A program made the translations under genes and the position numbers. The notes below the pieces were generated by a model, which had not been told where the DNA came from, searched no databases, and worked only from the letters and a program-made list of their open reading frames with translations. From contig PJFB01000003.1 of the NCBI GenBank assembly GCA_003574895.1, positions 372,001 through 436,000 on the forward strand: 64,000 nucleotides of DNA. Reading direction: 5' to 3'. How positions within the stretch are numbered: the stretch's first letter is position 1; each line of letters opens with the position of its first letter. Shown piece by piece: positions 47,290 to 56,118 of this stretch. This stretch comes from Geobacter sp. (lineage in GTDB: Bacteria > Desulfobacterota > Desulfuromonadia > Geobacterales > Pseudopelobacteraceae).

Positions 47290-47490
47290 TACAGGTCACC
47301 GGCATATAATATACCGAAATAGCGCACGAAAGCCTCTTTCAGCGTGCAAAAGACCAAAGGTTGTAGTATAAATCTCCTATACATTAACGCCTAACCTGCT
47401 CTCTTCCAAACCTGGGTCAACATGTTTGCCCATCGGTTATTACGTCTACTATCAGCTAGTTGCATAGTATTGTATCTGAACAAACCGCTT

Positions 47491-47506
47491 TGGCACAACC
47501 AATGCA
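47491..47506 (+). promoter_or_regulatory. Predicted sigma54 promoter toward the cytochrome cluster
   Basis: TGGCACAACCAATGCA has a perfect TGGCAC -24 element, exact GG-N10-GC spacing and ATGCA in the -12 position (consensus TTGCW). The start would lie near 47518, about 410 nt upstream of the next plus-strand ATG. Confidence 0.62.
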
Positions 47507-47931
47507 CTCATAAATTCCGAGCAAACGAACTTGAGCGTTCGAAGCTTGATCAATACTAATCGCCGAATTAGCTACCAACTAAAAATCAGTCAGCCATAGC
47601 AGCCTTCTAATCAAATTTGCCCGGAAAGAAGAGTACAGTGAAAGTCATGCCAGTATTGCCAAGGTTTCTTCTGATCAAAACCTCAACGGCATCAGCTTCG
47701 CACAACCATGCAAACTCAGCACAACAAAAGATCAAGATTCTTTTCGTGCCTTTCGCCTGCCAGATCAATCCCTTTATGTTTATCACTGGTCCCATGTTCG
47801 TTAATTTCGTTCATTGGGCACTACCATCACTCAATAAGAAAACCAGAATTTGCTTTAACTGCATTTACCGGAAACAATTCGCTTAAACGCTAAATGGAGA
47901 CATTTCCTTCGGGGTGTGCGGGGGTAATATC

Positions 47932-48318
47932 ATGCAAGAAGGAATTCTCATTGTAGATGAAGACAAGGACTGCCGCAAAAAGATGGCTGAAGTGTTTACT
48001 GAGGCTGGATACAACGTAACTGTAACCAACTCCATTGCGACAGCGCTCAATGGCGTTCTTAAAAAAACCGCCCAAGTGGTTGTGATTGGTTCCAATTTCG
48101 ATGAGCTAACAGCGGCCGACATAATCCCGCTCCTGAAACAGTGCAACCGGAAACTGACTATTATCCTTATTTCTGCAGACACAAACCTGCCTTTAATGAG
48201 GAGACTAAGAAAGGAGGGGATTTTTTATCACGCCCTAAAGCCGGTCAATGCCCAAGACCGCGAGGAAATAAGGCAAGCTGTGCAATGTGCTTTGGAAAAT
48301 CAGCGCCACAACTTGTAA
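47932..48318 (+). CDS. Receiver-domain protein lacking the phospho-acceptor (pseudo-receiver)
   Basis: 128 residues from the ATG at 47932, preceded by GGGGG. The acidic cluster ILIVDEDKD (5-13) and the Lys in HALKPV (about 103) are present. The stretch that normally ends in the phospho-Asp reads AQVVVIGSNFDEL, with Gly53/Ser54 in place of Asp. There is no output domain. It precedes the cytochrome genes and may act as a protein-interaction module or bind something other than phosphate. Confidence 0.78.
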   Translation: MQEGILIVDEDKDCRKKMAEVFTEAGYNVTVTNSIATALNGVLKKTAQVVVIGSNFDELTAADIIPLLKQCNRKLTIILISADTNLPLMRRLRKEGIFYHALKPVNAQDREEIRQAVQCALENQRHNL

Positions 48319-48416
48319 TGATTAAGGCAAACTTTTTATTGTGGCACAGAATCTTGCAAAATCAACAAGAGTAATGTTACAGTTAGTAAACACACATGTT
48401 GGAAGGAGGGGAATAA

Positions 48417-49484
48417 ATGAGGGGTATTATTACCAGTACCATACCGATGGCCATCATCATGTTGTTTTTGCCAATTGCGGGAATCGCTTCGTCCGCAACA
48501 CCTCAAAATGAACGCTGTATCAAGTGTCACAGCAACAAAGAGATCGCAGCAAAAGACGAAGGTCGTCTGTATGTTGACCCAAGCAGGTTCGCTGCAACTA
48601 CTCATTCAATGATCGGTTGCGTTTCATGCCACGACTCGGTAAGCAATAGCCACCCTGCCGATGGAAGCCATCCTTCCAAAGCATCCTGCAAAGAATGCCA
48701 CAGCCAGATTCAAACAGAATACACCGCCAGTCTCCATGGGAAAAACGCGACTTGCACCGACTGCCATGACCCGCACGCCGTCAAATCACCAGCATCAATT
48801 GCCGGTGGAGATATTAATACCATGTGCGGTCGTTGCCATGAAAGCAAACGAATCATTGCCAGCCATGCCAAGTGGCTGCCCCAGGCCGATCTGCATGTGA
48901 GTGCCCTGCCCTGCATAGCCTGCCATACAGGGTCCAAAAATTATGTCATCACACTATATATCGAGAACAAGCCAGTGAATAAGTCCACCATGATGGATGA
49001 ATACAAAATGGCTACTTATAGTGACCTTACCAAACTGATATCCAGTGACAAGGACATCAAGAGCCTTATCGACAACAACGGGGACGGCAAAATATCTCTC
49101 AGCGAGTTGAGGGACTTCAATTTCCGTCTGCGTGGTAAAGGGATGCGCCTGTGGGGTATGATGACCCCAGAGGAAGTCACCCATACCTATCAGATTCTGG
49201 ACAACCGTTTTGATTGCACCTTCTGCCATGCAACCGGCCCAAAAGCAATGCAAACCAGTTTCGTGGCGCTGCCCGACAATAGCGGCGGCTACCAACGCAT
49301 TGCTGTTGAAAAAGGAGCCGTCATGGATCTGCTTTACGGTACCCCTGACTTTTACATGATCGGGTCTACTCGAAGCACACTGCTCAATTATGTCGGCCTC
49401 GCCATTCTTTTGGGTGGAATGATGATGCCGATCGGACACGGCACCTTCCGCTTCCTTACGCGGAAGAATAGAAAGGAGCATTAA
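48417..49484 (+). CDS. Heptaheme cytochrome c with EF-hand and C-terminal membrane anchor (CbcA-like)
   Basis: 355 residues with a signal peptide ending near IASSA (about 27). Seven CxxCH motifs: residues 34 (CIKCH), 68 (CVSCH), 91 (CKECH), 113 (CTDCH), 137 (CGRCH), 166 (CIACH) and 267 (CTFCH). Between hemes six and seven lies an EF-hand-like [12 protein letters not shown] (219-230). One C-terminal transmembrane helix (about 324-345) anchors it. It adjoins a b-type cytochrome by one base, matching the CbcBA menaquinol-oxidising pair of Geobacter, in which CbcA has seven hemes. Identity is inferred; the role would be quinol-to-periplasm electron transfer. Confidence 0.87.
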   Translation: MRGIITSTIPMAIIMLFLPIAGIASSATPQNERCIKCHSNKEIAAKDEGRLYVDPSRFAATTHSMIGCVSCHDSVSNSHPADGSHPSKASCKECHSQIQTEYTASLHGKNATCTDCHDPHAVKSPASIAGGDINTMCGRCHESKRIIASHAKWLPQADLHVSALPCIACHTGSKNYVITLYIENKPVNKSTMMDEYKMATYSDLTKLISSDKDIKSLIDNNGDGKISLSELRDFNFRLRGKGMRLWGMMTPEEVTHTYQILDNRFDCTFCHATGPKAMQTSFVALPDNSGGYQRIAVEKGAVMDLLYGTPDFYMIGSTRSTLLNYVGLAILLGGMMMPIGHGTFRFLTRKNRKEH

Positions 49485-49485
49485 T

Positions 49486-50145
49486 ATGGAGGAAAAAGAT
49501 TATATCTACCTGACCCCCATGCCTGTTAGGATCTGGCATTGGCTGAACGCTCTGGGTATTGTCACCCTGTGCATCACCGGAATTCAGATCAGGTTCCCGG
49601 ATTACGTCAATATTTTCGGCACCTACAAATCCGCCATCAGTCTGCACAATACGGCCGGTATCGTTGTATCGATATCATATGCCCTCTGGTTCTGTTACTA
49701 CCTCTTCGTGGCCAAGAGTTTGTTCCGGCTCTATATCCCCAATCTTGAGGACATTAAAAGCGGCATAATTCGTCAAGCGCTCTTCTACTTCTTTTTCTAC
49801 TTCCTGGGGCGACCTAATCCGCACCATACCACTCCAGATTGTAAGTTCAATCCGATGCAGAAGGCAGCCTACCTGGTGATCATGCTGGTTCTTATCCCTC
49901 TGATTGTCGTCACCGGCTACCTCCTGATGAATGTTGACCTGCTTCGCCCAACCATCATGGTTTTGGGAGGCATCAAACTATTGGTGAGCGCCCACTATTT
50001 GATCGCCTGCGCATTCTTTGCTTTCCTGTTTGTGCATATATACCTGGCAACATTGGGACACACTCCTTTTGCGCATTTCAAACCAATGTGGCACGGTTGG
50101 GAAGAAGTTGAGGAGCACCACTCAGAAGAGCATGGTCATCACTGA
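49486..50145 (+). CDS. Cytochrome b561-type membrane subunit (CbcB-like)
   Basis: 219 residues with four main transmembrane helices. Likely heme b ligands are His18 (RIWHWLNALG), His54 (SLHNTAG), His170 (SAHYLIA) and His184 (FVHIYLA). The C-terminus is His/Glu-rich. It begins one base after the heptaheme cytochrome gene, so the two probably form a bc-type complex oxidising menaquinol. GGAGG lies near the start. Confidence 0.88.
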   Translation: MEEKDYIYLTPMPVRIWHWLNALGIVTLCITGIQIRFPDYVNIFGTYKSAISLHNTAGIVVSISYALWFCYYLFVAKSLFRLYIPNLEDIKSGIIRQALFYFFFYFLGRPNPHHTTPDCKFNPMQKAAYLVIMLVLIPLIVVTGYLLMNVDLLRPTIMVLGGIKLLVSAHYLIACAFFAFLFVHIYLATLGHTPFAHFKPMWHGWEEVEEHHSEEHGHH

Positions 50146-50229
50146 CGACCTCTAAAAAGATTATTATTTTAAAACTCAATCTACCCACTATATTAACTGA
50201 ATGCGATCACATGAAATCTCGGGAGGCAT

Positions 50230-51249
50230 TTGATGAAAACAAGTTCCCTCTTAACCGTAGTCTTGACCTGCTTGACTATGGCGGTAACAGCAAGTGCAAT
50301 AGACCTGCGTGATGTTGCCTATGACACCAAAAATGCGGGCAAGGTAATCTTCAGCCACAAGCAGCATCTGCAAAAACCAGGGATCAAAAACAACTGCAAG
50401 GCCTGTCACAACACTGTCTTTGAAATGAAAAACAAGGGCGTTCATTACACAATGGACGACATGTACAAGGGGAAATCATGCGGCGCCTGCCATAACGGAA
50501 CTGGTGCATTCAAGCTCCAGCAGTGTGCACGGTGCCATCAGGTGAAGGAAATCACTTACCAGGTCAAGGCGACCGGAGCTACCCATTTCAGCCACAAGGT
50601 CCATTTGACGGCCTACAAAGATTGTTCAGCTTGCCATCCGGCTATCTTTGCAGCCGGCCCCAACAAGCACGTTTCAATGGCCGAGATGGAAAGAGGCAAA
50701 TCGTGCGGAGCATGTCACAATAACAAAGGTGGCAAGGCATTCCCGTTGTCAGCCTGCGGCAAATGTCACCCCACCAGGGAACTTACTTTTCCCACAAAAG
50801 ATGCCGGCAATGTCCCGTTCAGCCACAAGGTCCACACAAAGTCCTACAACTGCGGGGATTGTCATACGAAAATATTCGAGGCCGCCAGGAGCACCATCAG
50901 GGTAACCATGAAGCAGATGGAAACTGGAAAATCCTGCGGTGCCTGTCACAGCGACAAGAAGCCCAGCAAAAATGCCTTCCCGTTGTCCGCCTGCGGCAAA
51001 TGCCATCCGGTCAAGGATGTTACCTTTGTTGTCAAGGATGCCGGCAAGATCAAATTCAGCCACAAGTCTCATACCGGTCTCTACAAATGCGGAAAATGCC
51101 ATCCTGCCATTTTCGGTATATCCAAGAGCAAGGTCAAGGTCAGCATGAAGCAGATGGAAGCAGGAAAATCTTGCGGCGCCTGTCACAACGGCAAAGCAGC
51201 ATTCACGGTAAAAGAAAACTGCGCCACCTGCCATAAAATTGGTTCATAG
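50230..51249 (+). CDS. Dodecaheme cytochrome c of four c7-type modules (OmcQ-like)
   Basis: 339 residues with a signal peptide ending near ASA (about 23). Twelve CxxCH motifs fall in four triheme repeats; the FSHK heme-ligand motif recurs at residues 41, 120, 197 and 276, a spacing of 77-79 residues. This is the tandem c7 plan of the G. sulfurreducens dodecahemes GSU1996 and GSU0592 (OmcQ). It is probably periplasmic, carrying electrons away from the CbcBA-like pair encoded immediately upstream. It lies 84 bp after cbcB with GGGAGG upstream. Confidence 0.93.
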   Translation: MMKTSSLLTVVLTCLTMAVTASAIDLRDVAYDTKNAGKVIFSHKQHLQKPGIKNNCKACHNTVFEMKNKGVHYTMDDMYKGKSCGACHNGTGAFKLQQCARCHQVKEITYQVKATGATHFSHKVHLTAYKDCSACHPAIFAAGPNKHVSMAEMERGKSCGACHNNKGGKAFPLSACGKCHPTRELTFPTKDAGNVPFSHKVHTKSYNCGDCHTKIFEAARSTIRVTMKQMETGKSCGACHSDKKPSKNAFPLSACGKCHPVKDVTFVVKDAGKIKFSHKSHTGLYKCGKCHPAIFGISKSKVKVSMKQMEAGKSCGACHNGKAAFTVKENCATCHKIGS

Positions 51250-51285
51250 CGGGTAAAGACCAGAATCAAAAGACTAAACACCATG

Positions 51286-51319
51286 AACAGGGGCGGAGTT
51301 TCATTCCGCCCCTGTTTTT
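51286..51319 (+). terminator. Intrinsic terminator after the dodecaheme cytochrome
   Basis: AACAGGGGCGGA and TCCGCCCCTGTT form a 12-bp stem with a GTTTCAT loop, followed by T residues. It ends the cytochrome transcript. Confidence 0.96.
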
Positions 51320-51335
51320 CTTACTTAACTCTAAC

Positions 51336-51364
51336 TTGACAATTGTCCGAACTAATAATTTAAT
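51336..51364 (+). promoter_or_regulatory. Sigma70 promoter of the orphan diheme sensor gene
   Basis: TTGACA, 17 bp, then TTTAAT, about 30 bp before the ATG at 51394. This is a near-consensus promoter just beyond the cytochrome terminator, so the sensor gene is transcribed separately. Confidence 0.7.
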
Positions 51365-51393
51365 GCTGAAAAGTATCTCCGAGGAATTAATCC

Positions 51394-52227
51394 ATGTTCA
51401 AGACCCTAGCGGGAAAAGTTCTCATACCAGTAGGAATGGCTGTTACCGGCTTTGTAGTTGTTTGCTGCCTGATCCTTTACTCGGTCATACGCGATGATGT
51501 GAATAGGGATACAATTTCCAATGCCACCAGCCTGGCAGACACCATATTGAAATCTACGCGCTATGCCATGCTCAAGTCAGACAGGGAGACACTCAGCACT
51601 ATTATCCGCAATGTCGGCGAGCAGACCGGCGTAGAGCACGTCAGAATTTTCAATGACATGGGGGTAGTCAACATCTCCTCCAAAGCCTCAGAAATCAATC
51701 ATCAGCTTGACAAAAAGGCAGAGGGATGTATCGCTTGCCATCAAGGTCCGGTTCCCACAACCACCCTCGGTACTATGCAGCAGGCACGAAAGTATGTTAA
51801 CAACAAAGGCAAGGAAGTAATGGCCATTACCGCCCCGATATACAATGAGCCGGAATGCTCCAATGCCTCTTGCCACGTGCATTCGCCCAGCCAAAAGGTT
51901 TTAGGGACACTTGATATCGGCCTGTCCCATGAATCATTTGTCAAATCACTGGCAAACATCCGCACCCAGATGATCGTCTTTACCATCATGACACTCATGT
52001 TGACGGTTGGTGGCGTAACGGCACTGCTGAGAAGAAGTGTATTCCTGCCGCTGCAACGACTGGGAACTTTCATGGAACATGTGGACAAAGACGGCTGCCA
52101 GAGCACACCGCCTCCCCACTTGCCGCACGAACTTGACAGCATTGCAAAAAGTTATTGCAACCTGTCCGATAAATTGAAATCGTCCGAGCAGGAGCTGGAC
52201 GCTCTAAAAAAATCACAACAGAAATGA
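51394..52227 (+). CDS. Orphan diheme periplasmic sensor with HAMP-like tail and no kinase
   Basis: 277 residues. TM1 (about 10-31) and TM2 (191-212) flank a periplasmic domain with CIACH (112-116) and CSNASCH (155-161, CX4CH), matching in order and spacing the sensor half of the diheme kinase at 44080. A HAMP-like segment and a short coiled coil follow, then the protein ends; no kinase or cyclase domain is present. It may transfer a redox signal by partnering with another membrane protein, or be a simple electron carrier. GAGGAA lies before the ATG. Confidence 0.86.
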   Translation: MFKTLAGKVLIPVGMAVTGFVVVCCLILYSVIRDDVNRDTISNATSLADTILKSTRYAMLKSDRETLSTIIRNVGEQTGVEHVRIFNDMGVVNISSKASEINHQLDKKAEGCIACHQGPVPTTTLGTMQQARKYVNNKGKEVMAITAPIYNEPECSNASCHVHSPSQKVLGTLDIGLSHESFVKSLANIRTQMIVFTIMTLMLTVGGVTALLRRSVFLPLQRLGTFMEHVDKDGCQSTPPPHLPHELDSIAKSYCNLSDKLKSSEQELDALKKSQQK

Positions 52228-52351
52228 TTTCAATTCTCACCATGCAGTTCATGGTGTTTTGTTCCTAGCCAGGATAAGTGAGTTAACGAAATCATTGCCT
52301 GTCGGGAAAACTCAGAACATAACTTCTGACCGACTGAACAGTTGGAGTTTC

Positions 52352-52891
52352 ATGACGCAAACAAATGATTATCAGCCGACTGTCGGAAATCCTAGGGGTT
52401 TAGATAATCCGGATACACTCTGCCAGGAAATCGAAAAAGAGATCGCGCGGCTCAAACGATTTTCCAATCGTGGGTTGTGGGCGCTATCTTTGTTTCTTCT
52501 ATTAAGTCTCCTCGCATGGCTGGATTTCCCTTTTCTTCCGCAACCGGACACTGTAGTGGCTTATTTGGGTCCGCCACCGCCTCCCCGTATAATCAGTGTT
52601 GTTCTCATAATCTACACCTTCTCCGCCATCATGCTCAGTCTATCGCGAATGACAGCAGGCGTCGAACATCGCAGCAGTTTCTGCCATGTGGGTTACTTAA
52701 CGGCTTTTTTCATTTTTTACCACTACGCCAAGGCGCTGGATGCCAATTATTGGGCTGTGTTCGGCGCCGGCATCACCATTCTGGTTGTCGAGAGTTATCG
52801 TATCTGGGCATACTGTTCAGAAATGATCACAAAAAAAACAGAAGATATGGAATATGTTCGAAAAACAGGCCGGGCACCTATCGACGACTAG
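52352..52891 (+). CDS. Membrane protein of unknown function
   Basis: 179 residues from ATG 52352 (GGAG upstream); a TTG at 52259 would add an unlikely N-terminal extension. A charged N-terminal part is followed by four hydrophobic segments (about 41-60, 79-98, 114-130 and 136-155). There is no heme motif or known signature. It follows the orphan diheme sensor closely and may work with it; function is unknown. Confidence 0.7.
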   Translation: MTQTNDYQPTVGNPRGLDNPDTLCQEIEKEIARLKRFSNRGLWALSLFLLLSLLAWLDFPFLPQPDTVVAYLGPPPPPRIISVVLIIYTFSAIMLSLSRMTAGVEHRSSFCHVGYLTAFFIFYHYAKALDANYWAVFGAGITILVVESYRIWAYCSEMITKKTEDMEYVRKTGRAPIDD

Positions 52892-52988
52892 CAGACACGA
52901 AACACAAATCGCTCTGAATTCCACCGCATGACAGTCACGCAGCATTTCTCTTTACTTCCAGTTTGCTCCATATGTTTTACGAAAACAT

Positions 52989-53021
52989 AAAGGCCACGTC
53001 CCAAATGGAGTGGCCTTTTGC
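52989..53021. terminator. Terminator between convergent genes
   Basis: AAAGGCCAC and GTGGCCTTT form a 9-bp stem with a 12-nt loop; TTTT follows on the plus strand and a matching A-run on the other side allows bidirectional use. It separates the membrane protein gene from scpB. Confidence 0.8.
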
Positions 53022-53090
53022 TGTTGATAAACAACATGTGATTAACTGAACTGAGAATCCATCCGAACCTGTGCAAAATTGAGCAGCCGT

Positions 53091-53870
53091 CTATTCTCCC
53101 TTGAACTTGGGCGGCCTTTTTTCATAAAAGGCGCTTTTCCCCTCCAGATAATCGGCGCTATCGTAAACCTTTCTGCGCAGACCCTGAATGCGCTCGAAAG
53201 TTTCAGGACTAAGTGGATGGGAGTTGCCCAATAAGCGCAACTGTTCCTTGATGACCGCAATTGCCAATGGCGAATTTTGTGCTATCTGCAGGGCCATGCC
53301 GATGGTGAAACGCTCCAGTTCGTACTCCGGAACCAGGTGGTTAAGAATGCCTACCTGCAGGGCACGCTCGGCATCGATCGGCTTGGCGGTAAAGAACATC
53401 TCCCTGGTAAGGCGCGGCCCAACCACATTAATGAAGTGCAGAATACCGGTGGAATTATAAGGTACTCCAATTTTAGCCGGTGTAATGGCGAACGAGGCGG
53501 TCGGGCAGCCAATGACAATATCACAGATGAAAGCCAAGTCACAGGCGCCGCCCCATACTCCTCCCTCGATCATGGCAATAACCGGAGCAGGGAAAAGCTG
53601 AATGGCCCGCAGCAACTGCTCCAACGGATCATTGTAAGACAGTGGGTCGCGGCCGGGAATGGGGAGTTCCCGGATGTCAAGGCCGGATGACCAGATCTTT
53701 ACGCCGTTTTCCGCACGAATGATCACTGCCCGCGCCTTGCGTTTCTCGAAAAGTTGCAAGGATTCGATCAACTCGCTTAGAAGGTCACTGGAAAGGCTGT
53801 TTCGGGTTGCCGGATTGTTGAAGGTGATGGTACCGATGCGATCACTGTATGAAGTAATAATCAAAGACAT
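53091..53870 (-). CDS. scpB: Methylmalonyl-CoA decarboxylase (ScpB-like crotonase)
   Basis: 259 residues of the enoyl-CoA hydratase superfamily. SSGLDIRELPIPGRDPLSYNDPL and the region around MIEGGVWGGACDLAF match E. coli ScpB (YgfG) more closely than ordinary hydratases. IGVPYNSTGILHF and PLAIAVIKEQLRLLG continue the match. ScpB decarboxylates methylmalonyl-CoA to propionyl-CoA. No partner mutase gene lies in this window, so the pathway context is not visible. Confidence 0.84.
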   Translation of the reverse strand: MSLIITSYSDRIGTITFNNPATRNSLSSDLLSELIESLQLFEKRKARAVIIRAENGVKIWSSGLDIRELPIPGRDPLSYNDPLEQLLRAIQLFPAPVIAMIEGGVWGGACDLAFICDIVIGCPTASFAITPAKIGVPYNSTGILHFINVVGPRLTREMFFTAKPIDAERALQVGILNHLVPEYELERFTIGMALQIAQNSPLAIAVIKEQLRLLGNSHPLSPETFERIQGLRRKVYDSADYLEGKSAFYEKRPPKFKGE

Positions 53871-53939
53871 GGTTGTCTCCTATGATAGTGAAATAAAAAA
53901 TAACATTTCTACCTGATTTTATTACGAAACAGATGCGAT

Positions 53940-56030
53940 TCAATGGCCCCGCAGCAGAAGTGCTCCCAACTCCTCTCCCAACTCGGAAGCCTTGTAAGGC
54001 TTGGTAACCGCAGCACAAAAACCATAATTTCTGTATCCGGCCATAACCGGATCATTTGTATAGCCGCTTGAAACTATCAGACGTGCTGCAGGGTCGATCT
54101 CCAGAATATGTTGCGCAGCCTCTTTCCCCCCCATGCCTCCAGGAATGGTGAGATCCAATATGGCAGCCATAAAAGGCTTGCCCGACTCTCTTGCCGCTTT
54201 AAACAGGGCAATTGCCTCTTCACCATTATTGCAGGTAGTCACCCTGTAGCCAAGAAAACCAAGCGTTTCCCTGGCAAGATTCCTGATGGTTTCCTCGTCA
54301 TCCATAAGGAGTATGCCGCCGGATGCTTGTTTATCTCCTGGCAAGACATTTTGCTGGTTACCCTGCAATGATGTCACGTCTCCGGCCGATGGCAGATAGA
54401 CGGTGAAGGTTGTCCCCCCGCCGACCTGGGAATCTACGCAAACACAGCCACCATGCTTGTTGACGATTGAATGGACCGAAGTCAAACCAAGACCGGAACC
54501 ATCGGTTTTGGTGGTAAAATAAGGATCGAAAATCTTTTTCTGGATATCCTCCGGTATACCGCAGCCCTCATCCCTAAAAGATATCTTCACATACTGGCCT
54601 GCCTGCAATCCGATTTGGTTGTTACTGTCCAGAGTAACGTTCTCGCCCAGTACCTTCAGGGTCCCGCCATCGGGCATCGCCTGCACGGCATTGATAATGA
54701 TGTTGTTGAAAGCCTGCCCCAATTGCATTTCATCGGCCTTGACCGCATGCACCGCAGTAGCGATTTCAACACTGCCCAGCACGTTTGTACCACGCAGTGA
54801 TAATGATACGGAATCACAGACAAGCTTGAGCACATCCAAGGTTTTTTTGATCGGCTTGCTGCCACTGGCAAAGGTCATCAGCTGGGTAGCAACCTTGGCG
54901 GCCCGTTTTGATGAATTTTCAGCCTGTCGCAACAGATCGTATGATTTATGGGACTCATTGAGATGCATGCGCGCAAGCGAAATGAATCCCAGGATACCGG
55001 TAAGAATATTATTGAAATCATGGGCAATGCCACTGGCAAGAACGCCAAGAGACTCGATCTTCTGGGATTTGATAAGACGGTCTTGCAACAATTCACGGTC
55101 CGTGATGTCGATCAGAACCGTCAGACAACGATCACATACCAACTGGCTGTTCATGATTGCATGACGGACCGTGCCGTCTTTACAAACGATTTTAAGGTCC
55201 ATCGGTGCCATTTGCGCGCCGTTTGCTTTGACCTTCTTGATTATTTCTGCCCTGGCGGCAATTACTTCCGCCCGGTAGCTGGGGTCTGGAAACGCCTTTG
55301 CGTACAATTCACGCAAAGTGGGTATATCGTCCAGCGTGTAACCGAACATATCCACGAAACAGTGATTGAGATATTCAATATTTTCGTATCTATCGATCCA
55401 CCCGACCCCTACGGGCATCAATTCCACCAGGTTTTTGAGAGTTTCTTCACTCTTACGGAGATCTTCCTCGGCAAACTTACGCTCTGCTATTTCGTTTGAC
55501 AGAGCTTCATTTGCGGCAATCAAATCAGCGGTACGTTCCTGAAACTGCTTTTCCAGCTTGGCATAAGCACTGAGTAAATCCTCCTCCGTTTGCTTATAAC
55601 TGCTGATATCCATTTGCTGGAACACCACATATGCAATTTTGTGGTCATCGCCTTTGACCGTAAAGATCGTAACATCCAGAGCCAAGGATACGGAATTCTT
55701 GAATTTTATACTTTTCAACAAGGAACTGTCATAACAGATCTCAAATCGGGCACCTTTACCGGTTTCAAACACTTCCTTCAGCAAGGGCATAACGCCCTGT
55801 TCTTCAATCACATTGTCATGAAAAACATTATAGATGCCCACCACTTCATCTTTGGTGATTTTTAACTGTTCCAAACATGAATCGTTTATTTTGACCAACA
55901 GACCGTTGGGATCGGAGACCCACATTGGATTGGGGTTGTGGTTGAGCAAACCTTCTACAAAGGATTCCACAGAGGTAGAACCTTCTCCTGAGAGCTCGCA
56001 AGCACCTATTTTTTGATGTGTTGCATTCAA
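53940..56030 (-). CDS. PAS-domain hybrid histidine kinase with C-terminal receiver
   Basis: 696 residues starting at a TTG (56030) with AAAGGA 8 nt upstream. No transmembrane helix is seen, so it is probably cytoplasmic. PAS domains lie at about 25-150 and 200-315 with a coiled coil between them, then H-box ASGIAHDFNNILTG, an ATPase domain (DEGCGIPED, DGSGLGLTS), and a receiver with phospho-Asp in AAILDLTIPGGMGG. It is likely part of a phosphorelay. No cognate regulator gene is adjacent. Confidence 0.9.
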   Translation of the reverse strand: MNATHQKIGACELSGEGSTSVESFVEGLLNHNPNPMWVSDPNGLLVKINDSCLEQLKITKDEVVGIYNVFHDNVIEEQGVMPLLKEVFETGKGARFEICYDSSLLKSIKFKNSVSLALDVTIFTVKGDDHKIAYVVFQQMDISSYKQTEEDLLSAYAKLEKQFQERTADLIAANEALSNEIAERKFAEEDLRKSEETLKNLVELMPVGVGWIDRYENIEYLNHCFVDMFGYTLDDIPTLRELYAKAFPDPSYRAEVIAARAEIIKKVKANGAQMAPMDLKIVCKDGTVRHAIMNSQLVCDRCLTVLIDITDRELLQDRLIKSQKIESLGVLASGIAHDFNNILTGILGFISLARMHLNESHKSYDLLRQAENSSKRAAKVATQLMTFASGSKPIKKTLDVLKLVCDSVSLSLRGTNVLGSVEIATAVHAVKADEMQLGQAFNNIIINAVQAMPDGGTLKVLGENVTLDSNNQIGLQAGQYVKISFRDEGCGIPEDIQKKIFDPYFTTKTDGSGLGLTSVHSIVNKHGGCVCVDSQVGGGTTFTVYLPSAGDVTSLQGNQQNVLPGDKQASGGILLMDDEETIRNLARETLGFLGYRVTTCNNGEEAIALFKAARESGKPFMAAILDLTIPGGMGGKEAAQHILEIDPAARLIVSSGYTNDPVMAGYRNYGFCAAVTKPYKASELGEELGALLLRGH

Positions 56031-56118
56031 ACAGGATGTCCTTTCGCGATGTGAATGAGGCAGGGGTTAGGAAAAGCTGTCAGATTAAGAAGCGGTCACA
56101 GCGGATTGCAAAAATGCA

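Larger units (their letters stand above)
47101..47931. other. 830-bp regulatory intergenic region between the sigma54 activator and cytochrome genes
   Basis: No convincing gene. It contains a near-perfect palindrome at 47268-47289, a stable imperfect hairpin at 47324-47347 (GCACGAAAG / CTTTCAGCGTGC), a sigma54-type promoter at 47491-47506, and a small inverted repeat CGAAC/GTTCG shortly downstream. If that promoter drives the next gene, the 5' leader is about 400 nt. Short reading frames here lack ribosome sites and protein-like composition. Confidence 0.6.

Noticed and set aside
47324..47347. GAAAGCC-containing hairpin considered as a second GEMM riboswitch
   Set aside because: The conserved AAACC and GGGACG segments of the aptamer are missing.
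47607..47795. Minus-strand reading frame ending in TGMTFTVLFFPG, faintly like a histidine-kinase tail
   Set aside because: No other kinase motif, no ribosome site and no flanking remnants; the resemblance is too short to call a pseudogene.
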